Part shown: positions 17,038 through 25,105 of the stretch, piece by piece
How the letters are laid out: every line of letters starts with the position of its first letter
Position numbering within the stretch: position 1 is the first letter of the stretch
Source of the DNA: Caldipriscus sp964426895
GTDB lineage: Bacteria > Hydrothermota > Hydrothermia > LBFQ01
Assembly (NCBI GenBank): GCA_964426895.1
Contig: CAYRSH010000009.1
Location: 1-40,899 of the forward strand
Direction: 5' to 3'
DNA: 40,899 bases
Program-made: the position numbers and the translations under genes
Notes under the pieces: model-generated
Databases searched by the model: none
Seen by the model: only the letters and a program-made list of their open reading frames with translations
What the model was told of the DNA's origin: nothing

Positions 17038-17771
17038 AACTCCAACCTTTTAAAAATCCACTCCGGAATTGCCTTAACAACGAGCATTATAAACCACCAA
17101 TAAAAAGGCGTATATACCACATCCTTACCCCTTTTTATGGCCTTAAATATGTCCTTTGCCACCCTTTCGGGTGCGGATAATAAGGGTTTTGGTATATCCA
17201 AGCCCTTTGTCATAGGTGTATCCACAAAACCGGGTTTTATGGTTATGACCCTTACCCCCTTTTTAAACATCTTAGCCCTTAAACCGCTTAGGTATTGTGT
17301 AAGGCCAGCCTTTGCACTGCCATATACAAAATTCTTCGCCCTACCCCTATCACCCGCAACGGAAGATATGGCCACTATTATCCCCTTACCCCTCTGCTCC
17401 ATATAACCCGCTATTATGTTGATTACTGAAATTGCGCCCAAGTAATTCGTTTCAACGATTTTACGGGCTTCGGAAAAATCCTTTAACGCCTTATCGTTAT
17501 TTCCCAAGTATCCAAAGGATATTACCGCCACATCAACATCCCCGAAATCCTTTAAAACATTATCCCAAAACCCCTTATGGCTTTCATAATCGGTGGCATC
17601 AAACTTCCCAAATTTAACATCCTTCCCATATTTCAAACCCAAATCCTCCGCAACCCTTTCCAACTCGTCCGTATTCCTGCTTGCCAAAAACACATCCCAA
17701 CCTTCTTTTAACATTTCAACCGCCAACGCCCTCGCAATAAAAGAGTTTGCACCCAAAATAACCGCTTTCAA
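17034..17771 (-). CDS. Short-chain dehydrogenase/reductase
   Basis: 245 aa classical SDR: GANSFIARAL at the N-terminus for NAD(P), DATDYESHKG, the SYK-type centre (SSVAG with YGSAKAG, Tyr and Lys four residues apart), and VRVITIKPGFVDTPMTKG. A C-terminal hydrophobic stretch (FYWWFIMLVVKAIPEWIFKR) suggests membrane association, as in DprE2/YbbO-like SDRs acting on lipid-linked substrates. The substrate is unknown. It starts at TTG 17771 (MKAVILGANS), six bases after a TAAAAT box. mutS follows with a TTGA overlap, so the two share a transcript without obvious functional connection. Confidence 0.87.
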   Translation of the reverse strand: MKAVILGANSFIARALAVEMLKEGWDVFLASRNTDELERVAEDLGLKYGKDVKFGKFDATDYESHKGFWDNVLKDFGDVDVAVISFGYLGNNDKALKDFSEARKIVETNYLGAISVINIIAGYMEQRGKGIIVAISSVAGDRGRAKNFVYGSAKAGLTQYLSGLRAKMFKKGVRVITIKPGFVDTPMTKGLDIPKPLLSAPERVAKDIFKAIKRGKDVVYTPFYWWFIMLVVKAIPEWIFKRLEF

Positions 17772-17777
17772 CCTATT

Positions 17778-17783
17778 ATTTTA
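17778..17783 (-). promoter_or_regulatory. -10 box before the SDR-mutS pair
   Basis: TAAAAT on the minus strand, then AATAGG, then TTG at 17771. A predicted leaderless mRNA with a TTG start. Confidence 0.5.
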
Positions 17784-17789
17784 AACCCG

Positions 17790-18266
17790 TTAAACTTTTT
17801 CCGCACCTATCTTTTGCCCCCCTTCCCTTAGACCTTCGGGATAATACCAATTTCTGAGTTTCCCAAATCCCACTTCCAAAAGAACCTTACCCATCCTGCT
17901 TTCAGAAGGGTCTCTATCCCCTTTTAAAACATTGAATGTCTGCGTATCTTCGTAATATTCCACATATAGCCTTCCCCCCTTGGGTAGGAATTCGTAAAAC
18001 CTTTTAAACATTTCCCTTTCAATTTTACTCCCAAAGAACTCATAACCACAAGGTTTGGGATTTATGGAAAAGACTTCAACCCAAGGCTTATAGTAATCAT
18101 ATCCGAGGAATACCTTTACAAAACAGAGGAAATCTTCACAATCGCCCTTTTTCAAAAACAGGGTTATGTTTTTTTCCCATTTAAACCTCCCGCCATCAAC
18201 CCTTTTTATATAAACCTTATACCCGTCCGTTTCAAAGTTTAGGTCTAAGTCCGCCAAACTCACCAT
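17790..18266 (-). CDS. DUF1122-family protein
   Basis: 158 aa soluble protein without a signal peptide. The patterns VKVFLGYDYYKPWVEVFSIN, FEFLPKG-type GGRLYVEYYEDTQT and LEVGFGKLRNWYYPEGLREG match my memory of DUF1122, a family mostly reported from hyperthermophilic archaea. Function is unknown; the middle motif resembles a methyltransferase-like fold only superficially. The start overlaps the subtilase stop (ATGGTGA), so it is the last gene of an operon for a lipoprotein and a secreted protease. An archaeal-type gene in a bacterial operon could indicate transfer. Confidence 0.6.
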   Translation of the reverse strand: MVSLADLDLNFETDGYKVYIKRVDGGRFKWEKNITLFLKKGDCEDFLCFVKVFLGYDYYKPWVEVFSINPKPCGYEFFGSKIEREMFKRFYEFLPKGGRLYVEYYEDTQTFNVLKGDRDPSESRMGKVLLEVGFGKLRNWYYPEGLREGGQKIGAEKV

Positions 18267-19720
18267 ACCAGAACAAACTTATATGTTTTTTCCAACCCCT
18301 TAACAAAATAAACCCCCGGCCTTAGATAACCTTCAAACCTCTTACCCGAGAAAACCCTCCTCCCCCCAACATCAAATATATCCACGCTCGACAAACCTTC
18401 TACGATAACTCTACCTTTACCCTTTACTATCCTTACCCCACTCTCGGATACATCCCCCACAAAGGTTGGGGATGGTGTAGCCAAAAGTGCCCTGTAAGAG
18501 CTTATCAATCCATACCCATAAAACCAATCCTTCCCCAATTCACCCATGTCTATTGCCGTTCCGGTGATTATACCCCTTACATCGGCGGGGGAAAGGTTCG
18601 GGTTCTTTGATAGGATTAAGGCGGCAAGGCCACTAACATGCGGGGTTGCCATTGATGTACCGTCAAGGTATGAGTATGAACTTATAAAGGGCATGGTGGA
18701 TAATATCATTACACCAGGTGCAACCACATCCAACTCCGGTCCGTAATTGCTGAAATAAGCCCTTTCTCCGAGTGTATCAATTGCTCCCACCGCCATACTG
18801 GCCTCATAGGCCGCAGGGTAATTTACGCTTGAAGAACCATCGTTGCCGGCTGCTGAGACTACCACAACCCCAGCGGTATCAACGGCGTAATTTACGGCAC
18901 TTTCAAGGTCACTTGAGGGCATTGAACCTCCAAGGCTCATATTTATAACCTTTGCCCCTGTATCCGCACACCACCTTATACACTGGGATACCCAAGCGGT
19001 TGAACCCGTCCCGCTGTCGTTTAAGGCCCTGCAGGAAATTATTAAACTCTGGGCCACACCCACAACGCCCAAACCGTTATTCATAACCGCCGCTATTGTC
19101 CCGGCCACATGCGTTCCGTGAAACTCCGAAGAATTAACGGGATACGGGTCGTTGTCATTATCAACCATATCCTTCCCATACCCATAATTCCCGGCTAAAT
19201 CCTCGTGGTTGTAATCCACACCCTGATCAACAACGCAAACCTTTACACTTCTGCTACCAACCGTTATATCCCAAGCCCTGTCGGCGTATATAACCCATAA
19301 CCCCCATAACGAGGTGCCGAGATAGGGGTCGTTAGGCCAGTATAGGGCTTTATACTTTAAATTCGGTTCGGCAAATTCAACATTCGGATCCGAATTGAGT
19401 TCGTTTAATAGATTTTTCACAAAATCCAAACTTTTCGCATACTCGGGTAATTCAACGAGATATGAAGGGGAGTATTTTAAGGGTTTAACATTAAAGTTCT
19501 GCAAAATTGGGGGTAAGGTTTTCCCCGTTTTTAGCCTCACTATTATACTTTTTCCATCCCAGTTTTTCCAATAATCCGCAGAATCCTTATATAACTCATA
19601 CCACTTATGGACAACGAGGTTAGAATGGACTTTCTTGAAATGTTCCTTTAACATCTCAACTTTTGTAATGTCTATCTTATCATCCGCATAAGGCCTAAAA
19701 AAGGATAGAATTACTATCAT
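18260..19720 (-). CDS. Secreted subtilisin-like serine protease (S8) with C-terminal sorting-like tail
   Basis: 486 aa. The catalytic domain has Asp165 (VVDQGVDYNHED), His201 (HGTHVAGT), Asn293 (SAAGND) and Ser356 (GTSMATPH). Residues 1 to about 125 form a propeptide (VRLKTGKTL to DPNVEFAEPN is an I9-like end). The N-terminus MIVILSFFRPYADD is a very short hydrophobic segment. The last 60 residues (VDIFDVGGRRVFSGKR, LRPGVYFVKG, FVLVW) form an Ig-like tail resembling type IX or related sorting domains. The start ATGA overlaps the lipoprotein stop. It probably degrades extracellular protein for nutrition. Confidence 0.93.
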   Translation of the reverse strand: MIVILSFFRPYADDKIDITKVEMLKEHFKKVHSNLVVHKWYELYKDSADYWKNWDGKSIIVRLKTGKTLPPILQNFNVKPLKYSPSYLVELPEYAKSLDFVKNLLNELNSDPNVEFAEPNLKYKALYWPNDPYLGTSLWGLWVIYADRAWDITVGSRSVKVCVVDQGVDYNHEDLAGNYGYGKDMVDNDNDPYPVNSSEFHGTHVAGTIAAVMNNGLGVVGVAQSLIISCRALNDSGTGSTAWVSQCIRWCADTGAKVINMSLGGSMPSSDLESAVNYAVDTAGVVVVSAAGNDGSSSVNYPAAYEASMAVGAIDTLGERAYFSNYGPELDVVAPGVMILSTMPFISSYSYLDGTSMATPHVSGLAALILSKNPNLSPADVRGIITGTAIDMGELGKDWFYGYGLISSYRALLATPSPTFVGDVSESGVRIVKGKGRVIVEGLSSVDIFDVGGRRVFSGKRFEGYLRPGVYFVKGLEKTYKFVLVW

Positions 19721-20145
19721 CTCAACCCCCTTAGATAAGACCTAACCCAATATGTTTTTGAACTTATAAGCGCGGAATTCCCGATAACCACATAATAAAC
19801 ACCCTTTGTTAATACCGGCGAATAGGAAACATTTGGAACCGCCTCAACATAACCGTTTAACTGGGCGCTTCCCCCGTTATCCCATTTTGCATAATTTACA
19901 CTGTCCGCCCAAAAGGCATAACTTATATCACCATCACCCGTTTTAACCCTCGCTTCAAAGTAAAGGGTATCTCCTTCGTAGGCTTCAAACTTTATCCAAA
20001 AATAGGAACTCGGACCTAAGGAAACCGTACCGTGGTATAGGTCAATACTTGTAGGTGTTCCGGATTGTTGCGGGGGAGGTTGTTCCTCCTCCTTTTTACA
20101 TCCCAAAATTGCGGCAAAGAGTATAATCATAACAAACAACCTCAT
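19717..20145 (-). CDS. Small lipoprotein, unknown function
   Basis: 142 aa. The N-terminus RLFVMIILFAAILGCKKEEE is a classical lipoprotein signal with lipobox AILGC, followed by an acidic/proline linker (EEEQPPPQQSG). The remainder resembles a small beta-sandwich of the pre-peptidase C-terminal type (FEAYEGDTLYFEARV, GVYYVVIGNS). Its gene directly precedes and overlaps the subtilase gene (ATGA), so it may be a cell-surface partner of the protease; that is inferred from position. It could be translated from its own leaderless mRNA or coupled to the ORF ending at 20142. Confidence 0.72.
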   Translation of the reverse strand: MRLFVMIILFAAILGCKKEEEQPPPQQSGTPTSIDLYHGTVSLGPSSYFWIKFEAYEGDTLYFEARVKTGDGDISYAFWADSVNYAKWDNGGSAQLNGYVEAVPNVSYSPVLTKGVYYVVIGNSALISSKTYWVRSYLRGLR

Positions 20146-20432
20146 AGAGGTAATATTATAACCCTGTTCCGTTTGTTCGTAGAGGTGGCAATCTTCCCGC
20201 TAACGGTGAAAGCCCTACCCCTTATAAACCACATCCCAAAATTCCAATTTTCCCTGCCGAAACCCCTTAAAAAGTTTGCTTCAACGTATGGTCCCAGAAA
20301 TACACCCTTTGTGTAAGTGTATTCCCCATAACCCCCCGATTTCCTCAAACCCTTAGGGAGAAGGAAGAAAGGGATGCTCGGAAAACCATAAAGCGGTCTT
20401 CCGGGTGTATATCCAATAAAGCCCAGAAACAC
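20142..20432 (-). pseudogene. Remnant of an envelope protein, front part missing or out of frame
   Basis: The open frame (about 96 codons from a GTG) reads YGFPSIPFFLLPKGLRKSGG, then GVFLGPYVEANFLRGF and WNFGMWFIRGRAFTVSGKIA, which looks like outer-membrane beta strands. No good start exists: the GTG is in the middle of the pattern. Just upstream a hydrophobic, signal-like segment (ILLFTFVCFWALL) is in another frame, so a frameshift near 20410-20430 is likely. Its stop overlaps the lipoprotein start (ATGA), which suggests it was once the first gene of this operon. Family not recognised. Confidence 0.4.
20155..20160 (-). promoter_or_regulatory. -10 box before the lipoprotein-subtilase operon
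   Basis: TATAAT on the minus strand, nine bases (ATTACCTCT), then ATG 20145. Confidence 0.45.
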
Positions 20433-20684
20433 ACAAAGGTGAAAAGGAGAATACTACCCTTTGGATGAATGCTTAAACGATTATCCAATGCAACCGATAT
20501 AGTTCAAAGTTATGATATCCCAAAGTATAAATATGAGGGCGTACATCCTTGCACCCGCAACCTTGCCGGTCAACCTAACCGAGGCGGTTAAAAGTGCCCC
20601 AATGCAAGCCTAAAGTTGAAGGCCGACCTTATGAATGTGGATTTTTTTGTCATAACCATTACCCCACAAAAAACCCTACAAGAT
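20433..20684. other. Non-coding stretch between divergent units
   Basis: About 250 bases with no open frame I can support. It may hold decayed 5' parts of the envelope ORF ending at 20142 (minus-strand fragments such as MYALIFILWDIITLNYIG are interrupted by stops). No tRNA, hairpin terminator or repeat was recognised. Confidence 0.4.
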
Positions 20685-20690
20685 TATAAT
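20685..20690 (+). promoter_or_regulatory. -10 box before the large Rossmann protein
   Basis: TATAAT, then ACCCAAT, then ATG 20698. The same 7-base spacer occurs before the AhpD-like gene at 24752. Confidence 0.6.
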
Positions 20691-20697
20691 ACCCAAT

Positions 20698-22410
20698 ATG
20701 CAAGCGGATTTTAAAAGGGTTCTTATTGTTGGCGGAACGGGTTTAGTGGGTAGGGCGGTATTGAGGAAGGTTTGTCCGAAGAGTAAGAGGGTTTATATTG
20801 TGGGTTTAACCAGAAACGAGGTTGAGGAAACTTTACGGGAATTCGGCAAAATAAAAAAGGGGAGGGACGAGTACTTAGGGGAATACATTTATGCCGATAA
20901 GGTTGTAGGATTTTGGGGTGATATATTCCTTACGGTTTCGTTAAAGGATATTCCAAAGTGGAAGATTTTAGGAGACAAAGAATTACGGATTCAGGCGATT
21001 GAAGAAAACCTCGGGCTTAAAGATGTAAAAGAAAACTTCCTTTACAACCTCCTGGTAAGGTTAAAGCCTGAAATAGTTATAGATACGGTTAATACCGCCA
21101 CCGCCGTCGCTTATAGGGATATCTTTTCCGCCGTAATGGATGTTTATGAGTATATCAAAGGGGAGGATAACGAATACGATACGCTAAAAGAGAAGGTTGA
21201 GAAACTCATGCTTTCCCTTTACACCCCCCTTTTAATAAGGCATTTCTTTGTTTTGCGTGAGGGTTTGAGGAGATCCGGGGCGAAGTTGTACTTAAAGGTG
21301 GGAACGACGGGAACGGGAGGTATGGGTTGGGATATACCCTATACCCATGGGGAGGAAAGGCCTTCAAGGGTTCTGCTTTCAAAGACGGCGATGGCCGGGG
21401 CATCAAGTTTGCTTTATGTGATATTATCGCGGGCAAACGATTCACCTGTAATAAAAGAGGTTAAACCCGCAGCAACCATAGGTTGGAAGAGGATAGATAA
21501 CGGGGAAATTGTCAAAAAGGGGGAACCGATTAAAATAAAGAAACCCGTAAAGGTTAGCCTTGAAGGTGGCAACATACCAAAATATAATTGCGAGGAAACG
21601 GGCGAGGTTTTAAGAACTTCATTCATAGATACGGGGGAAAACGGTTTGTATTCCTTGGAAGAGTTTAGGAGCATAACCAATCTCGGACAGATGGAAATGA
21701 TAACCGCCGAGGATATAGCAGAGGTTGTTATGCTTGAAATTGAGGGGAAAGGGACGGGTAAGGATGTAGTGGGTGCGATAGAAAGCGCCCTTCTGGGACC
21801 ATCTTACAGGGGAGGGGTTTTGAGGAACGATGCCCTTGAATACCTTGAAAGGCTCTCAAAAAATGTGGAATATCCGAGTGTGGCTTTTGAAACACTCGGA
21901 CCCCCGAGATTATCAAAATTACTATTTGAGGCATACATCTTGAGCCAAACATTTGAGACATATGACAAACTGGCAAATGCCGAACCCTTTGAGATTTCCC
22001 AAAAAATGTGGAATTATTTGGTGGAAAACCCGAAAATTTTGAACTATATTACTTCCGTAGGCATAGGTGTTCTATCCCCCGATGGGGAGCTGTATTACAC
22101 CGAAAACCTCAAAGTTCCGAAATTGCCCGTTGGAAACTTTAAAGAAAAGGATATTAAAAAGTGGGCAAAGGAGGGATGGGTGGATACCACATACGATAAC
22201 GCCAAACTTTGGAGGAATAGGGCTATCGTGTTTATTGAGAACATATCCCAAAAGCATAGGGGTCTTGTGGATGATAAGGCATCCTCCCTTTACGATAGGG
22301 TGGGTTTAAACCCCAAAGACCTGAAATTGGATATGAGAATAATCCCGGGGGATATAGTGGCCTTTATATTCATAAACGAGGACAAGGGTAAGAGGAGTAG
22401 GCCTTACTGA
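20698..22410 (+). CDS. Large NAD(P)-binding Rossmann protein, unknown function
   Basis: 570 aa. The N-terminus RVLIVGGTGLVGRAVLRKV is a dinucleotide-binding fold of the extended SDR type, and IVIDTVNTATAVAYRDIF fits the end of the Rossmann sheet. A conspicuous motif, VGTTGTGGMGWDIPYTHGEE followed by RPSRVLLSKTAMAGA, may form the active site. The last 300 residues are unlike ordinary SDRs: charged, with no membrane segment, ending MRIIPGDIVAFIFINEDK. No Tyr-x3-Lys is evident. I do not recognise a named family. It is a single gene with its own leaderless promoter, followed by a separate promoter for superoxide dismutase. Confidence 0.7.
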   Translation: MQADFKRVLIVGGTGLVGRAVLRKVCPKSKRVYIVGLTRNEVEETLREFGKIKKGRDEYLGEYIYADKVVGFWGDIFLTVSLKDIPKWKILGDKELRIQAIEENLGLKDVKENFLYNLLVRLKPEIVIDTVNTATAVAYRDIFSAVMDVYEYIKGEDNEYDTLKEKVEKLMLSLYTPLLIRHFFVLREGLRRSGAKLYLKVGTTGTGGMGWDIPYTHGEERPSRVLLSKTAMAGASSLLYVILSRANDSPVIKEVKPAATIGWKRIDNGEIVKKGEPIKIKKPVKVSLEGGNIPKYNCEETGEVLRTSFIDTGENGLYSLEEFRSITNLGQMEMITAEDIAEVVMLEIEGKGTGKDVVGAIESALLGPSYRGGVLRNDALEYLERLSKNVEYPSVAFETLGPPRLSKLLFEAYILSQTFETYDKLANAEPFEISQKMWNYLVENPKILNYITSVGIGVLSPDGELYYTENLKVPKLPVGNFKEKDIKKWAKEGWVDTTYDNAKLWRNRAIVFIENISQKHRGLVDDKASSLYDRVGLNPKDLKLDMRIIPGDIVAFIFINEDKGKRSRPY

Positions 22411-22428
22411 GTTAAAATTTTACCCCTT

Positions 22429-22434
22429 TATAAT
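22429..22434 (+). promoter_or_regulatory. -10 box of the superoxide dismutase gene
   Basis: TATAAT about 40 bases before the sod start, leaving a 5' leader with an inverted repeat and a Shine-Dalgarno. No clear -35. Confidence 0.55.
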
Positions 22435-22435
22435 A

Positions 22436-22454
22436 CCCGACTAAATTGGTCGGG
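22436..22454 (+). promoter_or_regulatory. Inverted repeat in the sod leader
   Basis: CCCGAC-TAAATTG-GTCGGG lies immediately after the -10 box and so covers the transcription start. A candidate operator or leader hairpin for a stress gene. Confidence 0.45.
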
Positions 22455-22473
22455 ATAAAAAAGGAGGTGAAAC

Positions 22474-23115
22474 ATGGCATTCAAGAAGTATGAAGCGATA
22501 AATTGGGATGAGGCAAACCCAAACATATTTAAGTTGGACGGCATATCCGAAAAGAGCGTTAGGGAGCATATAAAACTTTACAACGGATATGTCGCAAAGT
22601 ATAACGAGGTTCAGGAGACGATAGAAAAACTTTCAAAGGAAGAACTGTCCAAGGCAAACCCCACATACAGCCTTATAAGATCGTTGAAAGTGGATTTAAC
22701 GAGGGCTATAGGTGGGATAAAGAACCACGAGATATACTTCTTCAACCTTGGCGGTAAGGGTGGAAGACCATCCGGTGACCTTTTAAAGCAGATAGAGAGG
22801 GATTTCGGGTCCTACGAAAGGTTTGAGGATGAACTTAGGGCTACCGCCACGGCCGCAAGGGGTTGGGCTTGGGTTGCGTACGACTTCAACTTTGACAGGC
22901 TCTTCATAGCCATAGGAGATGAGCAGAACACATATCCCTTCTGGAATGCCTATGTTATCTTAGCCCTTGATGTGTTTGAACACGCCTTCTTCATGGATTA
23001 CGGGGCGGCAAAGGGTGGATACATAGACGCGTTTTTCAGGAATCTTAATTGGGATGATGTAGCCCAAAGGTTTGAAAAGGCCTTAAAGTTGCGCGAGGCT
23101 TTGGGGCTAAAATAA
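22474..23115 (+). CDS. sod: Superoxide dismutase, Fe/Mn family
   Basis: 213 aa enzyme that dismutates superoxide in the cytosol. Predicted metal ligands are His32 (REHIKLYNGY), His85 (IKNHEIYF), Asp166 and His170 (LDVFEH). The usual DVWEHA reads DVFEHA, so the second-shell Trp is Phe, while GWAWVAYD and the glycine-rich FNLGGKGGRPS are normal. The metal cannot be told from sequence by eye. The gene has a 5' leader and a strong ribosome-binding site (AAGGAGGTGAAAC), unlike the leaderless gene before it. An intrinsic terminator follows. Confidence 0.94.
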   Translation: MAFKKYEAINWDEANPNIFKLDGISEKSVREHIKLYNGYVAKYNEVQETIEKLSKEELSKANPTYSLIRSLKVDLTRAIGGIKNHEIYFFNLGGKGGRPSGDLLKQIERDFGSYERFEDELRATATAARGWAWVAYDFNFDRLFIAIGDEQNTYPFWNAYVILALDVFEHAFFMDYGAAKGGYIDAFFRNLNWDDVAQRFEKALKLREALGLK

Positions 23116-23122
23116 ACAAATG

Positions 23123-23145
23123 GGGGGCTAAGCCCCCTTCTTTTT
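23123..23145 (+). terminator. Intrinsic terminator after sod
   Basis: GGGGGC-TAA-GCCCCC (23123-23137) followed by TTCTTTTT. Confidence 0.88.
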
Positions 23146-23149
23146 GTTA

Positions 23150-23529
23150 TGGGAATAGAGTGTTCAACCGTTCAGGGAATAATAGAGGAGATAAAGGATT
23201 TGGGTGAATGGGGTGTTGTTGAGGAGATGTAGAGGTTGGGGTTATTAAGGATTCCGAGGAATCACTGCAAAGGCGGGAAACTTATAAAAATTAGAAGGGT
23301 TAAATACAAATGTAGCGTATGCGGATACGAATTCTCACCAAAACAAGGCTCACCCTTTGAGGGTTTAAGAACCCCCTATTGGAAAATTTTGGCCTTTTAT
23401 AAACTTTTCCTTAACGGCTTTAATTATAAGATGATTTCCCAAATCCTTAACCTCTCAAAACCCACAACTTTACGCCTTTTAAGGATTTTCAAAGGTTTGA
23501 ACGAAAAACCTTACCGGGAAGCTCTGTAA
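23150..23529 (+). pseudogene. IS1595-like transposase N-terminal remnant
   Basis: From ATG 23150 the frame reads IECSTVQGIIEEIKDLGEWG, meets a TAG at 23230-23232, then continues to 23529. The second part has the zinc-ribbon pattern YKCSVCGYEFSPKQGSPFEG with LRTPYWKILAFYKLFLNG and a helix-turn-helix (MISQILNLSKPTTLRLLRIF). This is the N-terminal module of IS1595/ISXO2-type transposases. The first zinc pair is damaged (IPRNHC instead of C-P-x-C), and the DDE catalytic domain is missing. No terminal inverted repeats were seen. Its end overlaps dprA antisense by 41 bases. Confidence 0.6.
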
Positions 23530-24517
23530 TATAGCCCTTCACTTGGAGTTCCAATAGGATGTTGTAAATCTGATTTCCGAAGTTTTCCACAATTTCGTCT
23601 ATATGCCTTTCCTCACGCAGAAATTCCAACAAGTTGCTCTCATACTCGTTTAATATAGGCTTTGGCGTGTTATATATTAAGTTTCCTTCCTTTATCTCCT
23701 CGAGGAATTCACCGATGTCGTATAAGGGTTTTGCACCCTCGTATATTAGCCTGTTTGAACCGAAATTCCTCAAATCCTCCGGATCCCCGGGAATAGCCCA
23801 TATATCCTTACCCTGATCCAATGCCCATTTCGCCGTAATTATTGCCCCGGATTTTGCTGGGGATTGCCCTATTACCACAACATCGCTTAAAGCGCTTATA
23901 ACCCTATTCCTCGCTGGAAAATTTCCCGGATTTGGAGGAATGCCGAGGGGAAACTCGCTTAATATCAAACCACCGTTTTTAACGATTTCGTTAAACATAG
24001 GTATGTTATCACGGGGATACAACCTATCGAGACCGCAACCCATAACAACAACCGTTCTATTTATGCACCCCTTATGGGCGGCGGTATCTATACCCAATGC
24101 GCCACCCGAAACAACCGCAAAACCGTTTTCGTATAACACCTGAGATAACTTATACACAAAGTTCTTTGCCGATACGGATGGATACCGGGTTCCAACTATA
24201 CCAACGGTTTTATGGTTTAAAACATTAAGGTTCCCCTTGTAATATATAACCTTGGGTAGGTTTTGAAAATCCCTTAACCTTTTGGGGAATTCGGGGTTTA
24301 AAAAGGTTATGAAGTTTATCCCCTTTTCCCCCAACTTAGCGATATAATCCTTTACATAGTTTAAATCCGGGATGCGAGCGGGAATCGTATTTTTGTATTT
24401 ATACGCCTCTCCAAACGAACCGAACTTATTCAATATTTTCCCCAGTTTTACGGGCCCTATTCCATCCGCCAAATGAAAGGCTAAAAGGTATATCTCTTCA
24501 TCCGTTATCACCTGCAT
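23489..24517 (-). CDS. dprA: DNA processing protein DprA (Smf)
   Basis: 342 aa, from ATG 24517 (MQVITDEEIYLLAFHL), the start that fits the family; the frame extends to 24649 over the neighbouring zinc-ribbon gene. An N-terminal helix-hairpin-helix part (LADGIGPVKLGKILNKFG) precedes the Rossmann-like domain: VGIVGTRYPS, VVSGGALGIDTAAH, GCGLDRLYPRDN and NFPARNRVISALSD. A winged C-terminal domain follows (EYESNLLEFLREERHIDEIV). It loads RecA on incoming single-stranded DNA in transformation. No other competence genes are in view. Confidence 0.94.
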   Translation of the reverse strand: MQVITDEEIYLLAFHLADGIGPVKLGKILNKFGSFGEAYKYKNTIPARIPDLNYVKDYIAKLGEKGINFITFLNPEFPKRLRDFQNLPKVIYYKGNLNVLNHKTVGIVGTRYPSVSAKNFVYKLSQVLYENGFAVVSGGALGIDTAAHKGCINRTVVVMGCGLDRLYPRDNIPMFNEIVKNGGLILSEFPLGIPPNPGNFPARNRVISALSDVVVIGQSPAKSGAIITAKWALDQGKDIWAIPGDPEDLRNFGSNRLIYEGAKPLYDIGEFLEEIKEGNLIYNTPKPILNEYESNLLEFLREERHIDEIVENFGNQIYNILLELQVKGYITELPGKVFRSNL

Positions 24518-24695
24518 CCCCTTTAACCTCCTCCGCACATTCAAGGCATACCGGGATTTCCTTATCCGGAGAACCCACAAATGTCCATGCCCCCTCCAAC
24601 CCCTTATACTCAAACCTATCAAAAACCAGTTTTTTACCGCAAAAGGCACACAAACCCTTTGTTCTCATAAAAATTTCCCATAAAGTCTTCACCAT
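24498..24695 (-). CDS. Small zinc-ribbon protein, unknown function
   Basis: 65 aa with two Cys pairs, CAFC (about 16-19) and CLEC (about 50-53), enough for one zinc site. A mixed region between them (FDRFEYKGLEGAWTFVGSPD) lies where a beta hairpin would be. The start ATG 24695 lies eight bases after a TAAAAT box; ATG 24668 (MRTKGLCAFC) is the alternative. Its end overlaps the dprA start by 20 bases, so the two are probably expressed together. It is too short for a confident family; a nucleic-acid-binding or assembly role is only a guess. Confidence 0.6.
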   Translation of the reverse strand: MVKTLWEIFMRTKGLCAFCGKKLVFDRFEYKGLEGAWTFVGSPDKEIPVCLECAEEVKGDAGDNG

Positions 24696-24703
24696 AAGAA
24701 AAA

Positions 24704-24709
24704 ATTTTA
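24704..24709 (-). promoter_or_regulatory. -10 box before the zinc-ribbon-dprA pair
   Basis: TAAAAT on the minus strand, eight bases, ATG 24695. It is back to back with the promoter of the AhpD-like gene. Confidence 0.5.
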
Positions 24710-24738
24710 AGGTTTGTTTTTTTTATTTTCAACAGGGG

Positions 24739-24744
24739 TAAAAT
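24739..24744 (+). promoter_or_regulatory. -10 box before the AhpD-like gene
   Basis: TAAAAT, then ACCCAAT, then ATG 24752. A weak TTGTTT at 24714-24719 could be the -35 (19-base spacer). Confidence 0.55.
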
Positions 24745-24751
24745 ACCCAAT

Positions 24752-25105
24752 ATGGATGTAAAGGAATTCTGGCAGGAGAGGGAAAAACTCAACGAAATGA
24801 TATTAAAAGGGGGAAATTTATATACAAAGCGGTTTTTTGCCCTTGATAACGATGTGTATAAAGAAGGAGCTATACCGAAAAAGTATAAGGAGATGATGGG
24901 TTTGGTGGCATCCTTGGTTTTGAGGTGTGATGATTGCATAACATACCACATAATTCAATGCGTCAATGAGGGAATTACAAAGGAGGAGTTTTACGAGTTG
25001 ATAAACATCGCCTTGGTCGTAGGTGGCTCTATAACAATACCCCATGTTAGAAGGGCGGTAAAAACCTTTAACGAGTTGATTGAAAACAAAATCACACCCT
25101 TATAA
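24752..25105 (+). CDS. AhpD-like carboxymuconolactone-decarboxylase-family protein
   Basis: 117 aa all-helical protein with the CMD motif: IPKKYKEMMGLVASLVLRCD, then the redox pair in CDDCITYHI (Cys-x2-Cys with a His three residues on) and GITKEEFYELINIALVVGGS. In AhpD the two cysteines and the histidine relay electrons to a peroxiredoxin, and related proteins act as general thiol peroxidases. No peroxiredoxin is in the window, but trxB and sod are. Its last codons and stop form the -10 box of the carboxypeptidase gene that follows. Confidence 0.87.
   Translation: MDVKEFWQEREKLNEMILKGGNLYTKRFFALDNDVYKEGAIPKKYKEMMGLVASLVLRCDDCITYHIIQCVNEGITKEEFYELINIALVVGGSITIPHVRRAVKTFNELIENKITPL

Noticed and set aside
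24518..24649. Upstream extension of dprA (44 codons)
   Set aside because: The region encodes the zinc-ribbon protein in another frame and the extra residues are unlike DprA.
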